Shown piece after piece: positions 8,266-17,600 of a DNA stretch of 64,000 bases. The notes under the pieces are model-generated. The model was not told where the DNA came from and did not search any database. It was given only the letters and a program-made list of their open reading frames with translations. The DNA lies in assembly GCA_902762615.1 (NCBI GenBank), contig CACWOX010000004.1:1-64000 (forward strand), given 5' to 3'. The stretch's first letter is position 1. Each line of letters begins with the position of its first letter. A program made the translations under genes and the position numbers. This stretch comes from an uncultured Ruminococcus sp. Lineage in GTDB: Bacteria > Bacillota > Clostridia > Oscillospirales > Acutalibacteraceae.

Positions 8266-8973
8266 ATGAAAGGAAAAGTATTCTGTATCGGTGTAGGTCC
8301 GGGAGATCCGGAAATGCTGACACTTAAAGCTGTCAGGATAATCCGAGAATGCGGCATGATTGCTCTGCCTAACAAAGACCCGAATAAGTCAACCGCGTAC
8401 AATATCGCTATTCAGGCGGTGCCGGAAATATCTCAGAAACAGCTTATAGGACTTGATATGCCTATGATCAAAGACAGAACCGTACTCGAAAAGGCTCATC
8501 GGAAATCCGCCGACATGATGGAAAAGTATCTTGACGCCGGAGAAAATGTTGCTTTTCTGACGCTGGGCGATCCAACCATTTTTTGCACATTTGGTTATAT
8601 AAACAGGCTGCTTCAATCAGACGGTTATCAAACTGAATTGGTCAGCGGAGTTCCCTCATTCTGCGCTGCCGCGGCAAAGCTCAATATCTCCCTTGCGGAA
8701 TGGAACGAGCAGCTTCATATACTGCCTGCGCTTCATGTAAACAGCGACGATTTATCTGGCGACGGCAATTATATCCTGATGAAGCCCGCAAGCCGTATAG
8801 ATGAAGTCAGACAAATGCTGATTGACAGCGGAATGACTGTATGTGCGGTTGAAAATTGCGGAATGAAGGACGAACATATTTATCACAGTGCCGAGGAACT
8901 GCCGAACGACGCGGGGTATTTTACACTGATCATCGCAAAAAACAAACCATCATTTTTCGGCTCGACAAAATAA
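8266..8973 (+). CDS. cbiL: Precorrin-2/cobalt-precorrin-2 C20-methyltransferase
   Basis: A SAM-dependent methylase that adds the C20 methyl group early in corrin-ring synthesis. The N-terminal glycine-rich loop GVGPGDPEMLTLKAVR, the block LTLGDPTIFCTFGY and the later VSGVPSFCAAAAKL are typical of CobI/CbiL. Its 235 residues match the family length. All other ring-modifying genes lie in a cluster beginning at 36.4 kb, and that cluster has no cbiL, so this isolated copy is needed to complete the pathway. No riboswitch is seen in front of it, so its regulation may differ from the main cluster. Confidence 0.9.
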   Translation: MKGKVFCIGVGPGDPEMLTLKAVRIIRECGMIALPNKDPNKSTAYNIAIQAVPEISQKQLIGLDMPMIKDRTVLEKAHRKSADMMEKYLDAGENVAFLTLGDPTIFCTFGYINRLLQSDGYQTELVSGVPSFCAAAAKLNISLAEWNEQLHILPALHVNSDDLSGDGNYILMKPASRIDEVRQMLIDSGMTVCAVENCGMKDEHIYHSAEELPNDAGYFTLIIAKNKPSFFGSTK

Positions 8974-9001
8974 ACAAAAATTTATAATATTACGTATATT
9001 A

Positions 9002-9030
9002 TTGACATATTTCCACCGATATGCTATACT
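9002..9030 (+). promoter_or_regulatory. Consensus promoter before the YwaF-like gene
   Basis: TTGACA at 9002-9007 and TATACT at 9025-9030, spaced by 17 bases. It would drive the YwaF-like and LiaF-like genes. Confidence 0.82.
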
Positions 9031-9089
9031 TGAGTTAAGACAAAAGCAAGGATCCGGCAACCCAAGTCAATCAAAAGGGGAGATTACTC

Positions 9090-9908
9090 TTGGAAAATAT
9101 CGCAATCATGGAACCGTTCAATCTTACATTTTTTGTGGTCACAGCATTTTTTGTACTTATTCTTGTTGGTGCCACCCTTATAATGCGGCATAAGAGCGAC
9201 CGTGCAAAGCGTATTGTTATAGCCTCCGCTGCTGTGATGACACTGATCGGGTTTGCAGCATATAAATATTTCCTCTCCATAGACGCGGCATATGACGAAA
9301 TGACAATAGCTACATCAGGCGGCTTCAACTGGTGGGGAGAGCTTCCGCTGCAGCTGTGCAACATTAATATGCTTCTCATTCCGGTTGCGGTTATGTTTGA
9401 TTTTCAAATGCTGATGAGCTTCTGCTTTTTTGTGGGATCTATATGTGCCACGCTGGCTATTGTAATGCCCGGCGTGGGATTCGATCATTATTCGATATTC
9501 CTCCCGAGAATGCTGGGGTATTTCGGCACACACTACATGATCGTAATTATGGCTCTTGCCATAGTGATATTTGGTCTTTACCGTCCAAAATTCAAGGATT
9601 TGCCCAAAACCTGCATAGTAATAACAGCTGTCTCCTTGTTTACATTTATTATTAATCTCATACTCATTTACACAGGACTTCATCCAAAGGCAAATTATTT
9701 TTATTCCATCGATCCGGTCGGCAATCCATTGCTTGAATTATTTCACAAGCTGATTCCCATACCCTTCTTGTATCTTCTTCCGAGCTTTTTGATATTGGTG
9801 CCTTACATGGCGCTGGTAACTTTCGGTTTCTGGCTTGCCGATCGCAAGAAGTCTGCCGTTTCAGACACAAAATCAGGTGATCAGCTTTCAAAGAAAGGGG
9901 AGGAATGA
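9090..9908 (+). CDS. YwaF-like integral membrane protein (TIGR02206 type)
   Basis: A 272-residue protein with about seven hydrophobic segments. The conserved family patch WWGELPLQLCNINML follows the third segment, and a second patch includes PRMLGYFGTHYM. No enzymatic role is known. The TTG start at 9090 has GGGGAG seven bases upstream, better placed than for the in-frame ATG at 9108. It overlaps the region before the LiaF-like gene and shares its promoter. Confidence 0.75.
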   Translation: MENIAIMEPFNLTFFVVTAFFVLILVGATLIMRHKSDRAKRIVIASAAVMTLIGFAAYKYFLSIDAAYDEMTIATSGGFNWWGELPLQLCNINMLLIPVAVMFDFQMLMSFCFFVGSICATLAIVMPGVGFDHYSIFLPRMLGYFGTHYMIVIMALAIVIFGLYRPKFKDLPKTCIVITAVSLFTFIINLILIYTGLHPKANYFYSIDPVGNPLLELFHKLIPIPFLYLLPSFLILVPYMALVTFGFWLADRKKSAVSDTKSGDQLSKKGEE

Positions 9909-9910
9909 TT

Positions 9911-10612
9911 ATGAAGAGCAGTAAAGCCTTTTCTATTATTCTTGGCATTCTTGCCGTTCTCATTGGCGTCAGCTACGCTTTGCAGGCGCTTGACATTGAC
10001 TATCATTTCACAATTTTTATAAAGGGATGGTGGACGATATTTATTATTGTTCCCGGTCTTGTCATGCTCTTTACCCGCGGCTCAAACAAGGTCTTTTCTA
10101 TCTTTCTCACTGGTCTTGGCATTGCGCTTTTTCTGCGTCGGCAGGATCAATTGCCGGAATATGTCAGGGCGCTTGCTTTTCCGGCACTCTTTATAATTGT
10201 AGGAATAAGCCTGATATTCAGCGCAATATTCGGAGGCAGATTAAAAAAAAACAGTACCGCCAACTGGACAGCTATCCCAGGGGATGGATCAATACCAGCC
10301 TATGAAGTCTCGTTCGGGGAACTGGCCCCGGATTATAATAACAGGAATTTTGAGGGGTGCAGTATGGATATTACGTTTGGGTCGGGGACACTTGATCTGC
10401 GTAATTCTATAATTGACAAAGAAGTAACCATCACGATCAATACCGCTTTTTCAGGTGTAAAAATACAGTTGCCGCCCGGTTGCAACGTCGACCTTCAGAC
10501 CTCAACCAGCTTCGGCGGAGTAAACAATAAATACATTTCCTCCGAGATGCCGGATGCTCCCATCGTTCATATTATCGCTGCCGCAAGCTTCGCGGGGGTA
10601 GAAATAAAATAG
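9911..10612 (+). CDS. LiaF-like membrane protein
   Basis: A 233-residue protein with several N-terminal membrane segments (to about residue 110) and a C-terminal domain whose pattern (TFGSGTLDLRNSIID, FSGVKIQLPPGCNV, SFGGVNNKY) resembles the LiaF/DUF2154 beta-helix domain. LiaF proteins restrain LiaRS-type envelope-stress signalling, but no two-component genes are nearby, so that role is only possible. The ATG at 9911 has GGGGAGG seven bases upstream; an ATG at 9905 overlapping the previous stop is too close to this site. Confidence 0.7.
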   Translation: MKSSKAFSIILGILAVLIGVSYALQALDIDYHFTIFIKGWWTIFIIVPGLVMLFTRGSNKVFSIFLTGLGIALFLRRQDQLPEYVRALAFPALFIIVGISLIFSAIFGGRLKKNSTANWTAIPGDGSIPAYEVSFGELAPDYNNRNFEGCSMDITFGSGTLDLRNSIIDKEVTITINTAFSGVKIQLPPGCNVDLQTSTSFGGVNNKYISSEMPDAPIVHIIAAASFAGVEIK

Positions 10613-10622
10613 CGTTTCAGAT

Positions 10623-10665
10623 TTAAGCGGCGTATCCGCAGATTCATTTTGCGGACGTCGCTTAA
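10623..10665 (+). terminator. Hairpin after the LiaF-like gene
   Basis: A long stem (10623-10640 with 10650-10665, one small bulge and one mismatch) rich in G-C. There is no strong T run after it, so it may be a weak terminator or an RNA-stabilising hairpin. Confidence 0.5.
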
Positions 10666-10704
10666 CATTTCACATAATAAGCAGTAAAAAGGGGAGAGGA
10701 GTCT

Positions 10705-11418
10705 ATGACCTACATCACAGGAGATACGCACGGTTATTTTCAAAGATATTACGAATTCACAGCACGAATGAAGCCCACGCCGGATGACGTCATGATCATT
10801 CTGGGAGATGCCGGTTTGAATTACTTCGGAGCTGAAAGGGACGCAAGCCGCAAGTATTTTGTAAACAGCTTTCCGTTCACCACTTTCTGCATTCATGGCA
10901 ACCACGAAATGCGCCCTTGGAACGTGCCAAACATGCAGACAAAGGAATATCGCGGAGGCACCGTATGGTATGAAGAGGATTATCCGAAAATACTGTATGC
11001 CAAAGACGGCGAAGTCTTCGATTTCGACGGGCTTAAATGTATTGTGATCGGCGGCGCCTACAGCGTTGACAAATATATTCGTCTGGCAAGAGGATGGAAC
11101 TGGTTTGAAGACGAACAGCCCACGCCCGAAATAAAGCAGTACGTTGAAAATCAACTCGACAAAATCGAACGGAGAGTGGATATTGTTCTCAGCCACACAT
11201 GTCCGTTCAAATACGAGCCTATCGAGGCATTCATCGGCGGGATAGATCAGACGCAGGTGGACAGCAGCACCGAGAAATGGCTCGATGCCATTGAAGAAAG
11301 CATAGATTACAAAAAATGGTACTGTGGTCACTTCCACACCGCAAAGAAAACTCACCGTCTGCAATTTATGTTTGAGGATATAGATGTGTTGAGTACTTCG
11401 TGTAAAAAAGATCAATAA
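10705..11418 (+). CDS. Calcineurin-like metallophosphoesterase
   Basis: A cytoplasmic two-metal phosphoesterase of 237 residues. Metal-ligand motifs are GDTHGY near the N-terminus, ILGDAGLNY, HGNHE and the C-terminal CGHFHTAKK. The substrate is unknown. A very strong ribosome site (GGGGAGAGGAG) precedes the ATG. The lipoprotein gene starts 14 bases downstream, so the two are probably co-transcribed. Confidence 0.85.
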   Translation: MTYITGDTHGYFQRYYEFTARMKPTPDDVMIILGDAGLNYFGAERDASRKYFVNSFPFTTFCIHGNHEMRPWNVPNMQTKEYRGGTVWYEEDYPKILYAKDGEVFDFDGLKCIVIGGAYSVDKYIRLARGWNWFEDEQPTPEIKQYVENQLDKIERRVDIVLSHTCPFKYEPIEAFIGGIDQTQVDSSTEKWLDAIEESIDYKKWYCGHFHTAKKTHRLQFMFEDIDVLSTSCKKDQ

Positions 11419-11432
11419 CAGGAGGCAGAAGA

Positions 11433-11900
11433 ATGATTGTTTTAAAGGCAGGAAAAAGACTGCGATTTGTCACTCTCATGGCAGCGGTGGTGCTTTGCAT
11501 TCTATTGAGCGCGTGCGGTTCTGACAAAAAGGCGGCTTCTTCGGAAGAGTCAAACGGGACACCGGATATTTCATCGGAAAGCGCTGGGGATAACTCCCAA
11601 GATCATTTGGCTGATCCGATGGAACGACTGTCCGGAAGGTTTTATATTGACGGTGACAGCAGTGCTGCTTCTGTAGTAATCGAATCAGACGGCAGCTTTA
11701 CCGCCTATTATGCAAGCGGCACTGTTGAGCAGGAGGGATATGTCAAATACGAAGCCGACGCAAACAACCCAAAGTTTTATGTTTACGTATTCTACACAGA
11801 TGAAGGCAAGCCTTACATGGGATTTGTTGACAGCGGCGAGAACAAAATCTCTGCATTTGAAACAGGCAACGGCAACTACAGATATGTCCGTGTTGATTGA
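11433..11900 (+). CDS. Hypothetical lipoprotein
   Basis: A 155-residue secreted protein with a type II signal peptide: basic N-terminus, hydrophobic core and lipobox LLSAC with Cys at residue 28. A Ser/Glu/Asp-rich linker of about 35 residues follows. The remaining domain of about 85 residues is beta-strand rich (SVVIESDGSFTAYYASG, YVYVFYTDEG). No family was recognised. Confidence 0.75.
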   Translation: MIVLKAGKRLRFVTLMAAVVLCILLSACGSDKKAASSEESNGTPDISSESAGDNSQDHLADPMERLSGRFYIDGDSSAASVVIESDGSFTAYYASGTVEQEGYVKYEADANNPKFYVYVFYTDEGKPYMGFVDSGENKISAFETGNGNYRYVRVD

Positions 11901-11914
11901 ATTGATACTATAAT

Positions 11915-11956
11915 AATCCGCTCCGGTTTCCTGAACAAAGAGAACCGGAGCGGATT
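11915..11956. terminator. Bidirectional terminator
   Basis: A perfect 14-bp stem (11915-11928 with 11943-11956) with a 14-base loop between the convergent lipoprotein and oligopeptidase genes. Confidence 0.85.
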
Positions 11957-11976
11957 TGTCTGTTTATGAAAAAACA

Positions 11977-13671
11977 TCAGAGCTTTGCCTTGAATATCTC
12001 GGCTTGCTTTTCAGCGAATGCAGCTGTGGTCTTTACCACCTCATCGCAAAGCGGCAGGGGAATGCCGGCACGTTCGAGGGTTTCGGTGTAGCCGTATTTA
12101 CCTCCTATGGAACAGAGCTTGAGATAATGCTCCCACGCGCCGTTGTTTTCCACCTTTCTGCGGAAGAGCGAGAATGCCCCCATCTGTGCAAGGGCGTAAT
12201 CAATATAGTAAAATGGGTAGAGGAATATATGCTGCTTCTGCATCCAGAAAGCTCCGCTTTCAAGAAATTCATTGCCGTCGTAATCACGCCACGGCATGTA
12301 CTTCTGCTCGATTTCCTTCCAGAATCTCCGCCAGTCTGCGGGTCCCGACTCGGGATTTTCAAAGACTCTGTGCTGGAATTCGTCAACGCAGACGAGGTAG
12401 GGGATCGTCTTAATTGCCTCAGTGAAATGCGCATAGCGATATTTATCAGCTTTGTCACCGAAGAAGCTGTCCATATAGGGATAAGCAAACATCTCCATGC
12501 TCATGGAATGAATTTCGCAAATTTCACTGGTGGAACCAGCCAGGTCGGGGAGAGGAAGCTGACGTGACGCGTAATAAAATTCAAAAGCGTGTCCGGCTTC
12601 ATGGGTGAGAACGTCCACATCTGCGGAGGTTCCGTTGAAATTGGAGAAGATGAACGGCGCCTTGTATTCCGACATAGATGTGCAGTATCCGCCGAGGTGC
12701 TTGTTCTCGCGCGTCACAAGGTCAAAAAGCTCATGCTCTGTCATGAAATCAAAGAATTCCTTTGTCTCAGGTGAAATATCGGCGTACATTTTGCGAGCCT
12801 TTTCCACAAGCTCTTCGGGAGTGCCGATCGGAGTTGCGTTGCCGTCGGGATAAACAAGCTGTTCATCGTAATAACGCAGCTTATCCACGCCAAGACGCTT
12901 TGCCTGTTCTCTGTACATCTTATCACAGACAGGCGTGATGTATTTGCGTACAGCCTCGCGGAATTCTTCCACCTCTTTTTTGCCGTAATCATATCGACCT
13001 CGGGCAAGATAAACATAGTCGATAAAATTGTCAAATCCCAAAGCTTTGGCAATCTGACAGCGGAGCTTTACCAGTTTGCCGTACTGCTCTTCGAGCGTAG
13101 GCGAAACGCTCTCATAGAGCTTTGCCCATGCGTCGAACGCTTCCTTGCGTTCCTGACGGTCAGTGGATTGCATGTGACGAAGCAAGCCGTAGAAATTGCA
13201 GATTTCTCCACGGAATTCTGTCGAGCAGGAAGCCGCCGTCTTGGAGTATTCGGTCGTGAGATTATTTTCTTCAATGGACGGTTCAATAATAGCGTCGTTG
13301 AGCAGTTTATTTTCCACCTCGGCGGAATGGAAGTAATGAGTTCCATAAAGCTCTTCCAGCTGTGGACGGAACTTACTTCCAATGATGGCTTCACTCCATT
13401 TTTTCATAATGGGGGTCAACTGCGGCAGGGCTTCATTGTAAAATTCAATTTCACCGTTATAAAATTCATCCTTCATATTGACGGTGTTTCGGATGTAGGC
13501 AATGACATACATCGTCTCCATCTCACTGGTTTCCTTGTGCCATTTAAGAAAAGCATCATTTGCCTGATCGAAGCTTTCAGCCGCAACAAATTTGTCAATG
13601 CATCTGAGAAGCTCCTTAGCCACTTCATCCTTATCAGGTCTTTTGTATTCAAGATCTTTGAATTTTTTCAT
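11977..13671 (-). CDS. M3-family oligoendopeptidase (PepF-like)
   Basis: A cytoplasmic zinc metallopeptidase of 564 residues that cuts short peptides. The zinc motif HEAGH is at residues 357-361, within DVLTHEAGHAFEFY. The following block STSEICEIHSMSMEMF supplies the third ligand typical of M3 enzymes. Length and helical character fit the M3B oligoendopeptidase F group. The gene stands alone between a shared terminator and its own upstream AT-rich region. Confidence 0.9.
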   Translation of the reverse strand: MKKFKDLEYKRPDKDEVAKELLRCIDKFVAAESFDQANDAFLKWHKETSEMETMYVIAYIRNTVNMKDEFYNGEIEFYNEALPQLTPIMKKWSEAIIGSKFRPQLEELYGTHYFHSAEVENKLLNDAIIEPSIEENNLTTEYSKTAASCSTEFRGEICNFYGLLRHMQSTDRQERKEAFDAWAKLYESVSPTLEEQYGKLVKLRCQIAKALGFDNFIDYVYLARGRYDYGKKEVEEFREAVRKYITPVCDKMYREQAKRLGVDKLRYYDEQLVYPDGNATPIGTPEELVEKARKMYADISPETKEFFDFMTEHELFDLVTRENKHLGGYCTSMSEYKAPFIFSNFNGTSADVDVLTHEAGHAFEFYYASRQLPLPDLAGSTSEICEIHSMSMEMFAYPYMDSFFGDKADKYRYAHFTEAIKTIPYLVCVDEFQHRVFENPESGPADWRRFWKEIEQKYMPWRDYDGNEFLESGAFWMQKQHIFLYPFYYIDYALAQMGAFSLFRRKVENNGAWEHYLKLCSIGGKYGYTETLERAGIPLPLCDEVVKTTAAFAEKQAEIFKAKL

Positions 13672-13785
13672 ATACGCAACCCCTCTTAATGTAATAATTA
13701 TATCATACCATTTTTTTATGAAAATTCCAGCATAATATGTAAATTATGTAATAATCAAAATAAGAAAGGGGAGCAATAAAACAAA

Positions 13786-13829
13786 AAACCGCAGTCTATC
13801 AGCTGCAAAAGCATGATACGCTGCGGTTT
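13786..13829 (-). terminator. Terminator of the rubrerythrin gene
   Basis: A 9-bp stem (13786-13794 with 13821-13829) followed on the minus strand by a run of T residues, 45 bases after the rubrerythrin stop. Confidence 0.7.
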
Positions 13830-13874
13830 GGTAATGTAATAAGCTAAATCAAGCAATTAAGCAATGATAATGGA

Positions 13875-14417
13875 TCAGCCAAAATATCTCTTGAGCAGAC
13901 CTGCAAATGCCTTGCCGTGACGTGCTTCATCGCGAGCCATCTCATGAACAGTGTCGTGAATAGCGTCAAGATTGAGTGCCTTTGCACGCTTTGCAAGATC
14001 GGTCTTGCCTGCGGTTGCGCCGTTTTCAGCTTCGACTCTCATTTCGAGATTCTTCTTGGTGGAATCGGTGAGCACTTCGCCCAGAAGCTCCGCGAACTTA
14101 GCTGCATGCTCTGCCTCTTCAAATGCTGCCTTCTCCCAGTAAGCGCCGATCTCAGGATAACCTTCGCGGTATGCGACTCTGGACATTGCCAGATACATGC
14201 CAACCTCGGAACATTCTCCGTTGAAATTAGCTCTCAGATCTTCCTTGATGTCCTCAGGAACATCAGAAGCAACACCGACAACATGCTCGGCAGCCCAAGT
14301 CATTTCTTCCTCCTGCTTGACGAACTTCGATGCGGGAACACCGCAAACAGGACACTTCTCAGGAGCAGCGTCACCCTCGTAAACATATCCGCAAACGGAA
14401 CATACAAATTTTGCCAT
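13875..14417 (-). CDS. Rubrerythrin with N-terminal rubredoxin-like domain (reverse rubrerythrin type)
   Basis: A 180-residue non-haem iron protein that reduces hydrogen peroxide in anaerobes. Iron ligands C6-x2-C9 and C22-x2-C25 form a rubredoxin-like site at the N-terminus, the reverse of classical rubrerythrin order. The ferritin-like diiron domain follows, with [23 protein letters not shown] and [12 protein letters not shown] supplying the Glu/His ligands. The ATG at 14417 has a strong GGAGG upstream; an extended frame to 14480 is not supported. It indicates an anaerobe that needs oxidative-stress defence. Confidence 0.9.
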   Translation of the reverse strand: MAKFVCSVCGYVYEGDAAPEKCPVCGVPASKFVKQEEEMTWAAEHVVGVASDVPEDIKEDLRANFNGECSEVGMYLAMSRVAYREGYPEIGAYWEKAAFEEAEHAAKFAELLGEVLTDSTKKNLEMRVEAENGATAGKTDLAKRAKALNLDAIHDTVHEMARDEARHGKAFAGLLKRYFG

Positions 14418-14567
14418 AATAAAAACCTCCAAATTCATTTTACGTACAGACACAAAAACATTGTAAAGTATCATGTACATTTTACATAATTATAACATAA
14501 TATCATTTGCAAATAATCAATAAATTGTAAACACACAATATAATCATAAATATTATCCAGAATAGTA

Positions 14568-14609
14568 AAAAGCCGCATTCCGGTCATCTTCTGACAGAAT
14601 ACGGCTTTT
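14568..14609 (-). terminator. Terminator of the GGDEF gene
   Basis: A 13-bp stem with one mismatch (14568-14580 with 14597-14609), with a T run on the minus strand, just after the GGDEF gene stop. Confidence 0.75.
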
Positions 14610-14619
14610 GGATTAACAA

Positions 14620-17600
14620 TTATGCCTTCTTTTTCTTGAGCTTTTCGGCATCCTCGCGGCTCTCGCCCTGATAAACCCTGTAGTTGCCCTTAGTGGACTT
14701 CTTGACCACATAAAGCGCACTGTCGGCGCATTTGAGAGCTTCGGAAACGGCTGCCATGCTTGCCTCCTGCGATGTAGCAATGCCTATGGAGCAATTAACT
14801 CGTCTGTTCTTGGGAACTTCAAAGTCATGACCCATCTTAGACTTGATTTCGCCTTCAAAGCCGTTGGATTCGTTGAGCTTATTATAAATAGCCTGTGCGA
14901 CTCTTTCGCCCTCTTTTTCATCTGCGTCAGGTAAAATGACAAGGAATTCGTCGCCGCCGTAACGCACACTGTAGCCGTTTTCACCGACAATGTTCTTGAA
15001 GAGATTGGCAAATGACACAAGAAGTACGTCGCCAATATCGTGACCAAAGGTATCGTTGTAAAATTTAAAGTTATCAAGATCGATATAGAGAACAGTGGTC
15101 GGAATCTCGCGGGTTCTCTTTTTGGCTGCCAGCTTGTCAAATTCCTCGTCGAGATATTTTGCGAAGCCCTGACGGTTAAGCAGTCCTGTAAGCATATCTG
15201 TAACGGAGGTCTTTTCGAGCTTGGCGTTCATCTCCTGTATTTCGAGACGAGCCTTGAGGCGGCGAGTGGAATCAATGAGCTGACGGAATGTAAACTTGAG
15301 TATGTTCAGATCGTCCTCATCAAGCAGATCGTAGTTGTGAACGAAATTATCGTGAGATTTGATGTATCCGATAAAGAGATGCGTCAGCTGCTCTTTGTCA
15401 TAAACAGGTATGCAGAGCATCGAGAAAACATCATTCACACCGAAATTGTCAACAAATTTCGAGTAATCGTAGAATCTTTTTTCTGTGCGTGTAATAACAA
15501 ATGGCTGCTGCTGTGTGCGGAAGAAATCGACAATGCTGTTTACTCGGAAACTGCTGATCTCAACGTTTTTATCAATATAATCAGAAGTGACATTATCTCC
15601 GTCTACCGAGAACATGAATATATTGTCAACGTTGAAATTACGCTTGATGAGCTTGACCGATTTTTTATAAAGAGCCTGTACGTTTTCAACGGTATCGCTG
15701 TTCATCAGCCTTTGCCATGATGACAGGAAACGGATATTCTTATTCTGCCTGTCAAGCTCCATCTCAGAACCGACACGACGGGCAAGCTCGATGAGCTGGA
15801 ATGACGTTACCTTTTTGAGACCGGAACCGATCTTTTTGGTTGCGACATTCTTATTGTTAAGAATAGCGAAGAGTCTGTCTGCCTTTTCGTTGCAGCCATG
15901 CTTCTTAAAGTGATCGATGCACTTGTTAAGAACCTTCTTGAAGTTATCCATGTCGCCTTTCTCTTTGTAAAAGGCGGACTGCTCAATCGCAAAGATCATA
16001 TAAACGAAGAAATACAGGTCATCGGCGCGTTCCATGTGATACTTTGCCTTATCAAAGAAGCGCTGAGCCTCTTCGGGATCGGACTTTTTCAGCAGCAGAC
16101 CCTTGCTGATGTAGAAAAGGAAGAGTTCGTTATCCCATGATGTGTAGTCCGGAGTTTCTTCAGAGAAGAGCAGGTGATGAAGAATGTATTCCATCTTGTT
16201 GAGATAGAACTGCGCATTGTATTCAATATGCAGCTTGTAGTTGCAGTAAACCAGCATACCGTAGAGCTTAGACATGTTGCAGTATTCGAGGTTGATCTGG
16301 TCAAGATATTTCATAATACGAATCGTAGTGGTAATCATTTCAATTGCCACACTGTATTCGTCCATCAATATCTCATTGATCGCCATATTGTAGAGCGTCA
16401 TACCGATTTCGTCGGCGAAGCCCAGTTTATACCATACGTCAATCGCGGAATTAAAGAAGTCACTTGCGTAGTTGTAATGACCCATGATAATTCTGTTGTA
16501 ACCCAGACCGTTGTAGATAATGCCCGCTTCACGCATGTCATCAGACTGCTCAAAAATCTTGAGCTGACACTTATAGTAGTAGTCCGCAACGTTGAAGTAG
16601 CCGTATCTGATGGTAAATCTGATGTGCTTTTCCCACATGAGAAGGAGCAGGAAGTCATTTTTCAGCTCCTTGGCAATATTGGTACTGGTTACAACGTGTT
16701 CGCGGCTTTCGCAGTAATTCAGGGAATCACGGTAGAACGTCTGGTCGTTGCCGTAGCCGAATGCCACGACATAGGCAAGGTTATTGAGATATTCGTATTT
16801 GCGTGCGAGGGAAAGGAAGTCGTTGTCGATTTCATAGGAAACGCCAAATGCCGACACCAGATAATCCATGTTCCAGCCTCTCATCATCGCCTTGTAGCGA
16901 AGCAAATCTGCCTGGAACATAAGGAAGCCGTCGCCGCTGCCATAAGCTATGCGCTTACATTCGAGAACATAATCCATCGCCTTGGCTTCGTTGCGCTTGT
17001 AGATATTGGCAAGGCAGGCGAGCTCATTGAAATTGTACTCGTAATTGATCTCATGCAAATCCTTGTTGGTAATATAAACGCCGCGCATGATTTCGCTCAT
17101 CTCTATGGCTTCATCATAATCGGCATGTAGAAAAAGTGCGTTGCCGTAGATATTATAGAAGATATATCTTTCCTTAGCGGTAACGAACATATCGCCGGAT
17201 TCAAGCTTTGCACGGATTACCTCAAAATACATAAGAGCCTGATCAAGACAGAGGGTATTGATCATGTTGTTGAGCATGATGAGATAGACCGCAAAGAAAG
17301 CCTTATCCGGTACAAAGGGAATGTGACGGTTATCGGAAACTATCATGCTGTCAAATTCCCAGTAGAGCATCATGTTTTTGGTCTCGATACGTCTGGAGAA
17401 CACATCCCACATATCCTGAATATATTCGTCCACTTCGTATTTTTCATTAAAATCCGCAAGAACGGAAAAATGCTTTTCGGTACTTGTGTGAGTCAGCTTT
17501 TCCAAAAATTCCAGAAGAGACTTTTCGCAGTATTGCAGGTTGTCAAAGATCATCAGCAAAGGCACAACGTCAGCAATGGTGTTGAATATCTTAATGATGT

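Noticed and set aside
15040..15720. Long plus-strand frames opposite the GGDEF gene (also at 16174-17130)
   Set aside because: They have no family resemblance, and the minus-strand frame is continuous for 1129 codons with clear domains.
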